Source: Alkalihalobacillus sp. YIM B00296 (GTDB lineage Bacteria; Bacillota; Bacilli; Bacillales; Fictibacillaceae). Taken from it: a stretch of 64,000 nucleotides of DNA. This document shows positions 52,775-62,406 of this stretch, in pieces; positions within the stretch are counted from its first letter, which is position 1; each line of letters opens with the position of its first letter. The DNA lies in NCBI RefSeq assembly GCF_020179385.1, contig NZ_JAIBLJ010000006.1:144433-208432 (forward strand), given 5' to 3'. The notes beneath the pieces were generated by a model. The model did no database searches. It was not told the origin of the DNA and saw only the letters and a program-made list of their open reading frames with translations. Made by a program: the position numbers and the translations under genes.

Positions 52775-54394
52775 ATGAAAGTACTAGAGCTACCTTTTCA
52801 AAATAAAGATAATCTCTTTTCTGCCTATCTGAAGGGAAATTCAGATGTAGGAAGTTTATTTAATTATAATCCGTTTGAGAGCGAAAGCTATATCGATCGT
52901 TGGAAAGACCTTCAGGAAAGAACCTTTCCTAGAACTGCCCTTTACAACCATCTGATTTCATATCATCAGTCTTTACCAGCTGGGAGTAAAACATTTGATA
53001 ATATTGAAAAGTTGAAGGACCCCAGATCGACAGTCGTTGTGACAGGACAACAGGCCGGGTTATTGACAGGTCCTTTGTATACGATACATAAATGCCTTTC
53101 AACTATCCTTTTTGCTCAGGAAAAAGAACGTCAACTCGGCACGCCCGTCATTCCGGTGTTTTGGATAGCAGGAGAGGATCATGATTTTGATGAAATCAAT
53201 CATATCCATATTCCAATGGATGGGCAACTTAAAAAACACAAATTGAATTTATATGAGGGTATGAGATCAGTTTCTCATATAGAGGTTGATGAGGATCAGT
53301 TGTTCCCATGGGCTGAAGAAGTGATCCGTTCTTTCGGGGAGACGGAGCATACACAAAAACTCAAAAATCTGATCCAAAAAGCTATCAAAGAGAGCGACAC
53401 ATTGACTGGGTTTTTCGCCTACCTTATGGTTAAGCTCTACAGTGATTTCGGATTGGTCATCCTTGATTCTCATCATCCGGATTTGCGAAGAATTGAAACA
53501 CCATTCTTTGAGAGCATGATCCGCAAAAATAAAAAAATTGATGAGGCTTTTCAAAATGGCCTTGCAAATGTCAATAACCTTGGGTATCTCTCACCCATCG
53601 AATCCGAAGAGGGAAATGCACATCTCTTTATTGAAGAACGGGGCACTAGAGTTTTGTTAATTCGTGAAAATAGCTCGTTTCGAGGTAAAAACAACGAATG
53701 CCTATATAGTAAAGAAGAGTTATTGAATATCGCACAAACAACACCATCAAGGCTTAGTAATAATGTGATCACCCGTCCGTTGATGCAGGAACTTCTCTTG
53801 CCTACATTAGCCTTTGTAGGTGGTCCTGGGGAAATCAATTATTGGAGTGCATTAAAACCTGTCTTTCATGCTTTTGATATGAAGATGCCGCCTGTTCTGC
53901 CTCGTTTGTCACTTGTACTCCTGGACCCTTATACCCAAAAGACAATCGAGGAAAAGGAATTGGATCCCGTTCAGATCGTTTTTAATGGTGTATTGGATGA
54001 AAAGGAGAAATGGTTGGCTGACAATACAGATTATGATCTGGACGAAGAAATCGGTCATGTAATGGAAGTATTCAAAAAGGGACATGACCGTTTAGGGAAA
54101 ACGGCTTATGACATTGATCGAGGGCTGGATCGTTTGACTGAAAAAAACTGGAGCATCATCGAAGACCAAATCCTCTTCTTGAAACAAAAGATGGAAAAGT
54201 CCATTTATCAAAGACATGAGGTCGAATTGAAAAAATTCGATCATATACAAATGCACCTGCTGCCAGATGATCAGCCTCAAGAGAGAATATTGAATGTCTT
54301 TTATTTCATCAATCAAATCGGATTTGACTTCATTTCAGAATTAGCAACACAAAATTATTTGTGGAACGGGAGTCCAAAGGTAATAAAACTCTAA
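52775..54394 (+). CDS. bshC: Bacillithiol biosynthesis cysteine-adding enzyme BshC
   Basis: Adds cysteine to GlcN-malate in the last step of bacillithiol synthesis. The 539 residues match the family (yllA in B. subtilis): TVVVTGQQAGLLTGPLYTIHK near residue 90, PVFWIAGEDHDFDEINH near residue 128, and FVGGPGEINYWSALKPVF near residue 350, with a C-terminal coiled coil. AAGGAAGAAATGT precedes ATG 52775. It lies directly before mraZ as in B. subtilis. Confidence 0.95.
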   Translation: MKVLELPFQNKDNLFSAYLKGNSDVGSLFNYNPFESESYIDRWKDLQERTFPRTALYNHLISYHQSLPAGSKTFDNIEKLKDPRSTVVVTGQQAGLLTGPLYTIHKCLSTILFAQEKERQLGTPVIPVFWIAGEDHDFDEINHIHIPMDGQLKKHKLNLYEGMRSVSHIEVDEDQLFPWAEEVIRSFGETEHTQKLKNLIQKAIKESDTLTGFFAYLMVKLYSDFGLVILDSHHPDLRRIETPFFESMIRKNKKIDEAFQNGLANVNNLGYLSPIESEEGNAHLFIEERGTRVLLIRENSSFRGKNNECLYSKEELLNIAQTTPSRLSNNVITRPLMQELLLPTLAFVGGPGEINYWSALKPVFHAFDMKMPPVLPRLSLVLLDPYTQKTIEEKELDPVQIVFNGVLDEKEKWLADNTDYDLDEEIGHVMEVFKKGHDRLGKTAYDIDRGLDRLTEKNWSIIEDQILFLKQKMEKSIYQRHEVELKKFDHIQMHLLPDDQPQERILNVFYFINQIGFDFISELATQNYLWNGSPKVIKL

Positions 54395-54543
54395 TCGCAC
54401 ACGATTGTTTTACGCTATTCCAACCTGTTCGTGGAAAATCACCAGCATTAATGAAAACCTGGACGGAATAAAGGGAATCACCCCTTTATCATGTCGTATT
54501 TCAGCTAACGATAATGTAAAAAAATAGCGATGAAAACTCGGAA

Positions 54544-54574
54544 AATCCTGCATTTAAAAGCAGGATTTTTTTTT
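54544..54574 (+). terminator. Terminator between bshC and mraZ
   Basis: AAATCCTGC (54543-54551) pairs with GCAGGATTT (54559-54568) followed by seven more T. Confidence 0.85.
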
Positions 54575-54594
54575 GTGGAAAAGAATTATTAAAC

Positions 54595-54641
54595 AAGTGG
54601 TGTGAAGTGGGGAGTTGTGGTAGACTTAGGTGAGAAAGTGG
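54595..54641 (+). promoter_or_regulatory. Phased AAGTGG boxes, likely MraZ operator
   Basis: AAGTGG-like boxes begin at 54595, 54605, 54615 (TTGTGG), 54625 (CTTAGG) and 54636, spaced 10, 10, 10 and 11 bases. A possible extended minus-10 (TGG-TAGACT) overlaps the third. MraZ of other bacteria binds repeated TGGGN or AAAGTGK boxes upstream of its own operon and represses it. Confidence 0.65.
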
Positions 54642-54657
54642 GGAGGGGGACCCGTAT

Positions 54658-55089
54658 ATGTTTATGGGAGAGCATTTACATACCATTGACGATAAGGGAA
54701 GAATGATCATCCCCTCGAAGTTCCGTGATGAATTAGGAACCACTTTCGTACTTACAAGAGGACTAGATCAATGTGTTTTTGGTTACCCTCTTGAAGAATG
54801 GAAGCAGCTTGAAGAAAAGCTGAAAGCACTCCCATTCACCAAAAAAGATGCACGCGCCTTCACCAGGTTCTTCTTCTCAGGAGCCGCAGAATGCCAGCTT
54901 GATAAACAAGGGCGTGTAAACATTGCATCTACACTACGTCAATATGCAAAGTTGGAAAAGGACTGTGTCGTAATTGGGGTAAGTAACCGGATCGAAATCT
55001 GGAATAAAGAGGTCTGGGAAGATTACTTCAACAAGTCTGAGGATTCATTTGGAGAAATTGCAGAAAGTCTCTTGGATTTTGACCTTTAA
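54658..55089 (+). CDS. mraZ: Transcriptional regulator MraZ
   Basis: A 143-residue DNA-binding protein with two AbrB-like domains, forming a ring and repressing the mra operon. Features: [22 protein letters not shown], then the second repeat [29 protein letters not shown] precedes ATG 54658. It is first in the division cluster and 45 bases from rsmH. Confidence 0.96.
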   Translation: MFMGEHLHTIDDKGRMIIPSKFRDELGTTFVLTRGLDQCVFGYPLEEWKQLEEKLKALPFTKKDARAFTRFFFSGAAECQLDKQGRVNIASTLRQYAKLEKDCVVIGVSNRIEIWNKEVWEDYFNKSEDSFGEIAESLLDFDL

Positions 55090-55133
55090 AGGGATGGGAC
55101 GAGCGTAGTTAGAGCGGAAATTGAGGGACAGTT

Positions 55134-56078
55134 ATGTTTGAGCATGAAACAGTATTGAAACAAGAAGCAATCGAAGGACTGAACATTAAAGAAAATGGCA
55201 TCTATGTGGATTGTACCCTTGGGGGAGCGGGCCATACAGAAGAGATTTTAAAACGGCTCACTTCAGGATATGTTTATGCATTTGATCAGGATTTTCACGT
55301 AATCAAGCATGCCGAAGAAAGATTGGCAAAGTACGAAGGTAAGTTCAGTATCATAAGATCTAATTTCAGAAATCTGAAGCAAGAACTCATTGAAAAAGGG
55401 ATTAGTGGTGTTGACGGGATTTTATTTGACCTTGGTGTCTCTTCTCCACAATTGGACGAAGCAGACAGGGGATTCAGTTATCATCAAGACGCCCCGCTGG
55501 ATATGAGAATGGATCAGACGAGTGAACTGACCGCGTTCCATGTAGTGAATGAATGGTCGTACGAACAAATTGTCTCGATATTATTCAAATATGGAGAAGA
55601 AAAATTCGCGAAATCAATCGCAAGGAAAATCGAAGCACATAGGGAACGGGAACCAATTCAAACGACTGGTCAATTGGTGGAAATCATAAAAGAGGCGATA
55701 CCCGCAAGAGCGCGGCGAAAAGGTGGACATCCTGCCAAAAGGACCTTCCAGGCCGTTCGGATAGCCGTCAATGATGAGCTGAATGCTTTTGAAGAGGCTT
55801 TACGGGATGGAATCGAAATGTTGAATCCAGCGGGAAGAATCTGTGTCATCACCTTTCATTCGCTTGAAGACCGGTTATGCAAGAGAGTTTTCAAGGAAGA
55901 GAGCAGTGAACCGGATTTGCCATCAGGGATGCCGGTCATCCCGGAGGAATACCAACCGAATATGAAGTTGGTTACACGGAAACCGATTATTCCAAAAACT
56001 GGAGAACAAGAGAAAAATAGAAGAGCGAGATCGTCGAAATTACGAATCGCTGAAAAGAGAAAACAGAAAGGGGAATAG
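55134..56078 (+). CDS. rsmH: 16S rRNA (cytosine1402-N4)-methyltransferase RsmH
   Basis: Methylates C1402 in 16S rRNA. The 314 residues have [19 protein letters not shown], the SAM loop [14 protein letters not shown] near residue 32 and the catalytic-type segment [20 protein letters not shown]. The C-terminus is basic. It follows mraZ by 44 bases and precedes ftsL by 5, all one operon. Also called mraW. Confidence 0.97.
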   Translation: MFEHETVLKQEAIEGLNIKENGIYVDCTLGGAGHTEEILKRLTSGYVYAFDQDFHVIKHAEERLAKYEGKFSIIRSNFRNLKQELIEKGISGVDGILFDLGVSSPQLDEADRGFSYHQDAPLDMRMDQTSELTAFHVVNEWSYEQIVSILFKYGEEKFAKSIARKIEAHREREPIQTTGQLVEIIKEAIPARARRKGGHPAKRTFQAVRIAVNDELNAFEEALRDGIEMLNPAGRICVITFHSLEDRLCKRVFKEESSEPDLPSGMPVIPEEYQPNMKLVTRKPIIPKTGEQEKNRRARSSKLRIAEKRKQKGE

Positions 56079-56083
56079 GGAGT

Positions 56084-56446
56084 ATGAGCAATCTTGCCCA
56101 TCAAGTACAGAACAAACCGAACCATGTTCAAAATCCACAGTCACAACCTGATGTCATTACGCGGAAAAGACCGAAAATTACAAAAGGGGAGAAAGTCCTA
56201 TGGGCGTTCGCCGCTTTAATGTTGGCAGCGGCTTCGATCTTCATCATTTCGAACTATGCCGAAATGTACACTGTAAATAAAAAAATCCAAGTAATGGAGC
56301 AGAACATCGATCAACATAGCAAACAAGTGGATGATTTAGCCCTTGAAAAGTCAGAACTCAGCGAACCCTTAAGGATCATAAACTTTGCAGAACAGAGGTT
56401 AGGCATGAAGTTCGACGATAAAAATATCAAAGTAGTAAACAATTAG
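56084..56446 (+). CDS. ftsL: Cell division protein FtsL
   Basis: A 120-residue bitopic membrane protein of the divisome. It has a basic cytosolic N-terminus, one helix near residues 38-57 (VLWAFAALMLAAASIFIISN) and an outer leucine-zipper coiled coil (KKIQVMEQNIDQHSKQVDDLALEKS). It binds DivIC and recruits PBP2B and FtsW. It lies 16 bases before pbpB. Confidence 0.9.
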   Translation: MSNLAHQVQNKPNHVQNPQSQPDVITRKRPKITKGEKVLWAFAALMLAAASIFIISNYAEMYTVNKKIQVMEQNIDQHSKQVDDLALEKSELSEPLRIINFAEQRLGMKFDDKNIKVVNN

Positions 56447-56462
56447 TTTAGGTGTGGTTTGA

Positions 56463-58667
56463 ATGATAGAGAAAAAGAATTCGAATATTAATAAAGGAGC
56501 AGCGATTCTATCTTTGATATTTGTCCTGCTCTTTTTCTTATTGATTGGGCGCTATTTTTATTTAGGTTGGACAGGTCAGGCTGAAGGTGTCAATCTTGAA
56601 AAAATGGCGGATGAACAGTGGACAAGGACAGCTTCTCTTGATGCAAACAGAGGGACGATTTACGACCGTAACGGTAAAGCGATCGCTGAAGATATTCCTT
56701 CCTACACGGTGATCGCCATCCTGAACGAAGATTACAAGAATCATATAAAGGATCCTGCTGAGGCAGCTAGTAAACTTGCCCCTATACTGGGTATGTCTGA
56801 ATCTAGATTGACAGATTTGATGAGCAAGGAAGGACTATTCCAGGTAGAACTTGGTCCAGGGGGGAAAAAGATCAGCCATTCCAAAATGGAAGAGATCAAA
56901 GCATTGGATATTAGTGGAATCGATTTCCAACGGCATACAAAACGGTATTATCCGAACCAGAATTTCGCATCCCATATACTTGGGTACACTTCGAACAATG
57001 AGGAAGGGGTCAGGACAGGGCTGATGGGATTGGAAAAATACCTCGATAAGTATTTGCAGGAAGAGGATGGTTCCTTAAAGTATAAAAGTGACCGATACGG
57101 CTATAAATTGCCTGATCCAAAGGAAGTCATTAATGAGCCGAAACATGGGTCAAGTGTATACTTGACTATTGATGAAAAAATCCAATTATTCCTAGAGCAA
57201 GCAATGAACAATGTTGAAGAAGAATATGATCCGAAACGGATGATGGCGATCGTAGCAGATCCTAAAACAGGTCGGATCCTTGCAATGTCCAACCGTCCAA
57301 GCTTCAATCCGAATACAAGGGATATCACAAACTATACGAACTTCGCTATCGGATCAGCCTTTGAACCAGGTTCCACGATGAAGATATTCACCCTTGCAGC
57401 GGCTATTGAAGAGGGCGTCTATAATGGGAACGACAAATACAAATCTGGAGTATACAAGACAGAATATAGCAAGGTTAGGGATCATAACAATGGGAAAGGA
57501 TGGGGGACGATTACGTATGATGAAGGCGTAAGAAGATCCTCGAATGTAGGTTTTTCGAAAATAGCCAAAGAGCAGCTAGGATTTGATAAGTTGCAAGAAT
57601 ACTTGACAGAGCGGTGGCAATTCGATCAAAAAACAGGTATTAATATTCCTGGAGAAGCCAGGTCGAAAATCCAATATCAAAGGGAGATAGAAAAATTAGC
57701 TACAGCTTTTGGTCAAGGTACTTCCATTACCGCGATCCAACAGATTCAAGCAGCAACCGCGATTGCAAATGGCGGGAAGATGATGAAACCATTCGTCATC
57801 GATAAGATTGTTGATAAGAACAACGGAGATGTGTTGAAAAGCTACGAACCTGAAGTTCTTGGCAATCCGATTTCTGCCGACACCTCCAAAAAAGTCCGTG
57901 ACCTTCTAAGGTCAGTGGTAACGGATGGAACCGGGAAAAACTATAACCTTAAAGGCTACGAAGTAGCGGGTAAAACGGGGACAGCTCAGCTCTATGAAAA
58001 CGGAAAATTGATGAGTGGCCATGACAACTATATTTTCTCTTTCTTAGGAATGGCACCAGCCGATGACCCGAAGTTATTGGTCTACGTCGCAATTGACCGT
58101 CCTGACCTGGACGATGAAGCATATGAATCAGGATCTGTACCTGTATCGAAGGTTTTCAATCCAGTCATGCAAGGTGGACTTCAATATTTGAATATCACTC
58201 CTGATGAAACAAAAGAGAAAAAAACAACAGAGAAGACTTCAAACAACATTAAACTTGATGATTTTGAAGGACATCCTTCCACTGAGGTGAAAAGGGAATT
58301 AGAGGAAAAAGGAATGAATGTACAGGTCCTCGGGGAAGGGGATCGGGTTATCAGCCAGGCTCCCTATCCGGATACGATGGTTCTTGAAGGTGAACAAGTC
58401 TTCCTCAGGACTGAAGGAAAGGTGGAAATGCCGGATCTTGCTGGGATGTCCCGTTCTGAAGTCTTGCGTCTCGCACAGGTTTTAGACTTGAAAACGCCTG
58501 AATTCACTGGGGGCGGGTTCGTGTCGTTACAAAGTATCAAAAAAGGGTCAGTTGTCAAGGCAGGGTCCGCCCTCGTCGTCGAATTAAAGTCTCCACAAGA
58601 AGCTATGCAGCAACAGGAAGAAGAAAATGAAAGTAATGGTGAAGAGGAAGAAATAAGGAATAACTGA
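56463..58667 (+). CDS. pbpB: Penicillin-binding protein 2B
   Basis: Septal transpeptidase of class B. The 734 residues hold an N-terminal helix, dimerisation region starting with the RGTIYDRNG segment, transpeptidase domain with GSTMKIF (Ser304), SSN and KTGTAQ, then two C-terminal PASTA domains (from about residue 600). FtsW is the expected partner polymerase. The C-terminal tail is Glu/Gln-rich. Its order before spoVD matches B. subtilis. Confidence 0.95.
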   Translation: MIEKKNSNINKGAAILSLIFVLLFFLLIGRYFYLGWTGQAEGVNLEKMADEQWTRTASLDANRGTIYDRNGKAIAEDIPSYTVIAILNEDYKNHIKDPAEAASKLAPILGMSESRLTDLMSKEGLFQVELGPGGKKISHSKMEEIKALDISGIDFQRHTKRYYPNQNFASHILGYTSNNEEGVRTGLMGLEKYLDKYLQEEDGSLKYKSDRYGYKLPDPKEVINEPKHGSSVYLTIDEKIQLFLEQAMNNVEEEYDPKRMMAIVADPKTGRILAMSNRPSFNPNTRDITNYTNFAIGSAFEPGSTMKIFTLAAAIEEGVYNGNDKYKSGVYKTEYSKVRDHNNGKGWGTITYDEGVRRSSNVGFSKIAKEQLGFDKLQEYLTERWQFDQKTGINIPGEARSKIQYQREIEKLATAFGQGTSITAIQQIQAATAIANGGKMMKPFVIDKIVDKNNGDVLKSYEPEVLGNPISADTSKKVRDLLRSVVTDGTGKNYNLKGYEVAGKTGTAQLYENGKLMSGHDNYIFSFLGMAPADDPKLLVYVAIDRPDLDDEAYESGSVPVSKVFNPVMQGGLQYLNITPDETKEKKTTEKTSNNIKLDDFEGHPSTEVKRELEEKGMNVQVLGEGDRVISQAPYPDTMVLEGEQVFLRTEGKVEMPDLAGMSRSEVLRLAQVLDLKTPEFTGGGFVSLQSIKKGSVVKAGSALVVELKSPQEAMQQQEEENESNGEEEEIRNN

Positions 58668-58733
58668 TTTGTTCTAGCTGTTTCTGTACAGGCATATAAT
58701 GAAACGAGCTCATCTGCCGAGGAGGTTGGACAA

Positions 58734-60668
58734 GTGCGTGTTTCTAATGTAACTGTACGGAGACGGCTTGTTTTTGTGTTCGTAGCCGGACTCTTATTTT
58801 TAGTAGTGATCATGGGTCGGTTAGGTTATGTCCAGTTTGTGAAAGGGGAATGGTTGACAGGATTGGCGCTGGATTCTTGGAGCCGTAATGTCCCGTTTGA
58901 ACCGAAACGTGGGGAAATCCTTGACCGGAACGGAGTTGCAATTGCGATGAACATCAGTGCTCCGACTGTGTATGTCGTACCGAAACAAGTAAGGGATCCA
59001 GCAGCAACCGCGCAAAAACTGGCATCGGCATTGGACATCAATGAAACAGAAGTCTATAAGACGATCACCAAAAGGAAATCAATCGTCAATATTTATCCTG
59101 GGGGCAGAAAAATTAGTAACCAGAAAGCGAATGAAATAAGGGGCTTCGATCTTCCAGGAGTTTTTATAGCAGAGGATAGCAGACGCCATTATCCTTTTGG
59201 AAACTATTTATCTCACGTTTTAGGCTTTGTCGGTATCGATAACCAAGGTTTGACTGGGTTAGAGCTTCAATATGATGACCATTTAAGCGGAGAAAAAGGA
59301 CATGTATCCTTTTATACAGATGTCCGGGGCAATCGGATGCCATCATTATCGGATGAATATGAACCACCGAAGGATGGGCTGGATCTCAAACTTACGATCG
59401 ATTCCAAAGTCCAGTCGATCATTGAACGAGAGTTGGATATTGCAGAAGCGACCTACAATCCTGACGGTGTCGTTGCTATCGCGATGGACCCGAAAACCGG
59501 TGAAATACTTGGAATGTCATCCAGGCCAGACTATAACCCATCTAATTATCGGGAAGTACCCCAGGAGATCTACAATCGGAATAAACCCGTCTGGAGCACC
59601 TATGAGCCAGGTTCCACGTTCAAGATCATTACGTTGGCAGCTGCTTTAGAAGAAAATAAAGTAGACCTCAAAAGGGACACCATACATGATCCGGGTTCAA
59701 TTGAAGTAGCGGGTCGGAAATTGAGGTGCTGGAAAAGAGGCGGCCATGGGAGTGAAACTTTCTTAGAAGTGGTCCAGAATTCATGTAACCCAGGTTTTGT
59801 GGTTTTAGGCCAGCGTTTAGGGAAAGAGAAGTTGTTCTCTTACATCAATGATTTTGGTTTCGGAGAAAAAACAGGGATCGACCTTCAAGGAGAAAGTAAA
59901 GGGATCCTATTCAACCTTGAACGAGTCGGTCCGCTTGAACTTGCAACTACTGCTTTCGGGCAAGGTGTTTCTGTGACCCCGATCCAGCAGGTTTCAGCTG
60001 TCGCAGCTGCTGTAAACGGCGGATATTTATATACCCCCTATGTTGCCAAAGAATGGTTGGATCCTGCGACAGGGGAGACTGTAAGTAAAAATAGTCCGAA
60101 CATGAAACGGCAGGTCATCTCACCAGAAACCTCCAAGGAAGTTCGTGAAACGCTGGAAACTGTAGTTGCACAAGGGACCGGGAAAGGTGCGTTTGTCGAT
60201 GGTTATCGTGTAGGAGGAAAAACTGGTACAGCACAAAAAGCTGTCAACGGCCAGTACCTGAAAGATAATCATATTGTTTCCTTCATAGGTTTTGCCCCTG
60301 CTGATGATCCGCAAATCGTCGTTTATGTGGCTGTAGATAACCCGAAAGGAACATTGCAATTCGGTGGGATCGTAGCAGCACCGATCGTTGGTAACATCAT
60401 AGAGGACAGCTTGCCTGCAATGGGTGTGCCGAAAAGGAAGGATCAGGTTGAAAAGGAATTGACCTGGTTAGACCAGCCTCTGATCCAAATTCCCGATCTA
60501 AAAGGAAAGACAAGGCAAGACATTCATAAAGCATTTTATGAATTGAAGATCGAAACAGTAGGCACAGGAGATACTGTAATTGACCAAGCACCTGCCCCAG
60601 GAGTGAAAATGACTGTAGATTCGACGATTCGTCTTTATATGGGTGACAAAACATCTTCAGAGGATTAG
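58734..60668 (+). CDS. spoVD: Sporulation transpeptidase SpoVD
   Basis: Class B PBP needed for spore cortex synthesis, with SpoVE as its usual polymerase partner. The 644 residues have one membrane helix, RGEILDRNG, the active-site GSTFKII (Ser294), the SCN motif in VQNSCNPGF, KTGTAQ and one C-terminal PASTA domain. Start is GTG 58734 after GAGGAGGTT. It is a close paralogue of pbpB, differing by the missing second PASTA domain. Confidence 0.94.
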   Translation: MRVSNVTVRRRLVFVFVAGLLFLVVIMGRLGYVQFVKGEWLTGLALDSWSRNVPFEPKRGEILDRNGVAIAMNISAPTVYVVPKQVRDPAATAQKLASALDINETEVYKTITKRKSIVNIYPGGRKISNQKANEIRGFDLPGVFIAEDSRRHYPFGNYLSHVLGFVGIDNQGLTGLELQYDDHLSGEKGHVSFYTDVRGNRMPSLSDEYEPPKDGLDLKLTIDSKVQSIIERELDIAEATYNPDGVVAIAMDPKTGEILGMSSRPDYNPSNYREVPQEIYNRNKPVWSTYEPGSTFKIITLAAALEENKVDLKRDTIHDPGSIEVAGRKLRCWKRGGHGSETFLEVVQNSCNPGFVVLGQRLGKEKLFSYINDFGFGEKTGIDLQGESKGILFNLERVGPLELATTAFGQGVSVTPIQQVSAVAAAVNGGYLYTPYVAKEWLDPATGETVSKNSPNMKRQVISPETSKEVRETLETVVAQGTGKGAFVDGYRVGGKTGTAQKAVNGQYLKDNHIVSFIGFAPADDPQIVVYVAVDNPKGTLQFGGIVAAPIVGNIIEDSLPAMGVPKRKDQVEKELTWLDQPLIQIPDLKGKTRQDIHKAFYELKIETVGTGDTVIDQAPAPGVKMTVDSTIRLYMGDKTSSED

Positions 60669-60730
60669 AATGGAACCTAGAGTACTTACTGCATGAAAAA
60701 CAAGCATATGGATCGTACTGTAGGATTAAC

Positions 60731-60815
60731 AGTGTCAGACATTCTCTTGATCAATCAACAGACCTGAGTAGAGTACTCTGTTAGTTAAACTGTTGAATGG
60801 AGAGTGTTTGGCACT
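60731..60815. repeat. Long hairpin element between spoVD and murE
   Basis: AGTGTCAGACATTCTC (60731-60746) pairs over all 16 positions with 60800-60815 if three G-U pairs are allowed. CAACAG (60756-60761) pairs with CTGTTG (60790-60795) inside. No T-run follows, so it is not a standard terminator. Confidence 0.7.
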
Positions 60816-60876
60816 TTCCTTTGAAGGTATAGTAATATGGAGAGGGACGAAAAGATAAAAGGATGGATTGTCAGTT

Positions 60877-62343
60877 ATGAAGAAATTGAATGAATTGCTT
60901 GAGCACCTATTTGTATATCAATTGAAGAATGAGGGGAATCCCGAAATTACCGGAATTGAGATGGATTCCCGCAATGTTGAAAAAGGAAACCTTTTTGTAT
61001 GTATAAAAGGTGCGAATTTTGATAGTCATGAATATGTTGACGATGTGGTAAAAAGAGGAGCATCGGTTATTGTAGCAGAAAAAATGGTAGAAACGACTGT
61101 GCCTGTCATCCTTGTGAGGGACAGCCGCCATACACTTGCAGTGTTGTCTGATCAATTTTATGACCATCCTACCCATCGATTACAATTGATTGGAGTTACT
61201 GGTACAAATGGAAAGACGACGATCACACACATCTTGGATAAAATGTTTCAAGAGCAAAACCATCGTACTGGTGTGATCGGGACGATTGAAATGAGAATCA
61301 ACAATCAAACGTATCCTGTTGCCAACACCACTCCTGAAGCACCATTCTTACAAAAAGCCTTTGCAAAAATGGTCGCTGAAAAGGTAGATGGAGCTTTCAT
61401 GGAGGTATCTTCCCATGCCTTGGAGATGGGGAGGGTCCGGGGTTGCGACTTTGATATCGCAGTATTCACCAACCTTTCACAGGACCATCTCGATTATCAT
61501 AAAACGATGGAGCAGTATCTTCAGGCGAAAGGTCTTCTTTTTTCGCAACTTGGAAATACATATGGTAACAAGAAGAAAAAGGTTGCCGTGTTAAATGAAG
61601 ATGATGCAGCGACAGTGAAATACAAAAAACTCACCGCAGCTCAAATCATGACATATGGAATCGAGAATAACAGTGATGTCATGGCAAAAGAGATTTCAAT
61701 TACCGGCAGAGGGACCACTTTTCAGTTGCATACATTGAAGGATACCTATAATATTCAGATGAAGCTTATCGGTAAATTCAGTGTATACAATGTACTGGCT
61801 GCGATAACTGCAGGCATAGCAGCTGGTCTTGATGAACAAAAAATGATAGAATCTGTCGAACGACTTGAAGGGGTTCCTGGCCGATTTGAAGTGGTGGATG
61901 CAGGACAACCATACACGGTCATTGTGGATTACGCCCATACACCCGACAGTCTGGAAAATGTGTTGACAACCGTCAATGAGTTTGCGGAAGGCAATGTATC
62001 CGTCATTGTCGGTTGTGGAGGGGACCGTGATCGAACAAAAAGGCCAATGATGGCAAAAATCGCAGTTGACAATTCAGATCTAGCGATATTCACTTCAGAT
62101 AATCCTCGGACAGAGGATCCGCGGATTATCCTGAAGAATATGGAAGCCGGTGTTGATGAAGGCTCTTATACTTCCATTATCGATCGTAAAGCTGCTATAG
62201 AATACGCTATTGAGAATGCCGAAGAGAACGATGTGATTTTGATCGCTGGCAAAGGACATGAAACGTATCAGATCATTGGAAACAATACGATTGATTTCGA
62301 TGACCGTGAACTAGCTCGTGAAGCAATTAAAAAATACAAATAG
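60877..62343 (+). CDS. murE: UDP-MurNAc-tripeptide ligase (meso-diaminopimelate adding)
   Basis: Adds the third amino acid to UDP-MurNAc-L-Ala-D-Glu. The 488 residues contain GVTGTNGKTTITHIL (ATP P-loop near residue 110), MEVSSHALEMGRVRG and TSDNPRTEDP; the DNPR motif marks mDAP rather than lysine as substrate. ATG 60877 aligns with the conserved MKKL start of B. subtilis MurE; TTG 60868, closer to AAAAGGA, is an alternative. It follows the hairpin element and precedes mraY. Confidence 0.95.
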   Translation: MKKLNELLEHLFVYQLKNEGNPEITGIEMDSRNVEKGNLFVCIKGANFDSHEYVDDVVKRGASVIVAEKMVETTVPVILVRDSRHTLAVLSDQFYDHPTHRLQLIGVTGTNGKTTITHILDKMFQEQNHRTGVIGTIEMRINNQTYPVANTTPEAPFLQKAFAKMVAEKVDGAFMEVSSHALEMGRVRGCDFDIAVFTNLSQDHLDYHKTMEQYLQAKGLLFSQLGNTYGNKKKKVAVLNEDDAATVKYKKLTAAQIMTYGIENNSDVMAKEISITGRGTTFQLHTLKDTYNIQMKLIGKFSVYNVLAAITAGIAAGLDEQKMIESVERLEGVPGRFEVVDAGQPYTVIVDYAHTPDSLENVLTTVNEFAEGNVSVIVGCGGDRDRTKRPMMAKIAVDNSDLAIFTSDNPRTEDPRIILKNMEAGVDEGSYTSIIDRKAAIEYAIENAEENDVILIAGKGHETYQIIGNNTIDFDDRELAREAIKKYK

Positions 62344-62406
62344 TGGAATTCATTAAACCAATATCGTTATTTATTCAGAAATTATTTACTTGGAGGGGTT
62401 ATAAGG

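Noticed and set aside
58734-60668. spoVD as a recent duplicate of pbpB
   Set aside because: The two differ clearly in sequence and PASTA number, and the pair is ancestral in spore-forming bacilli.
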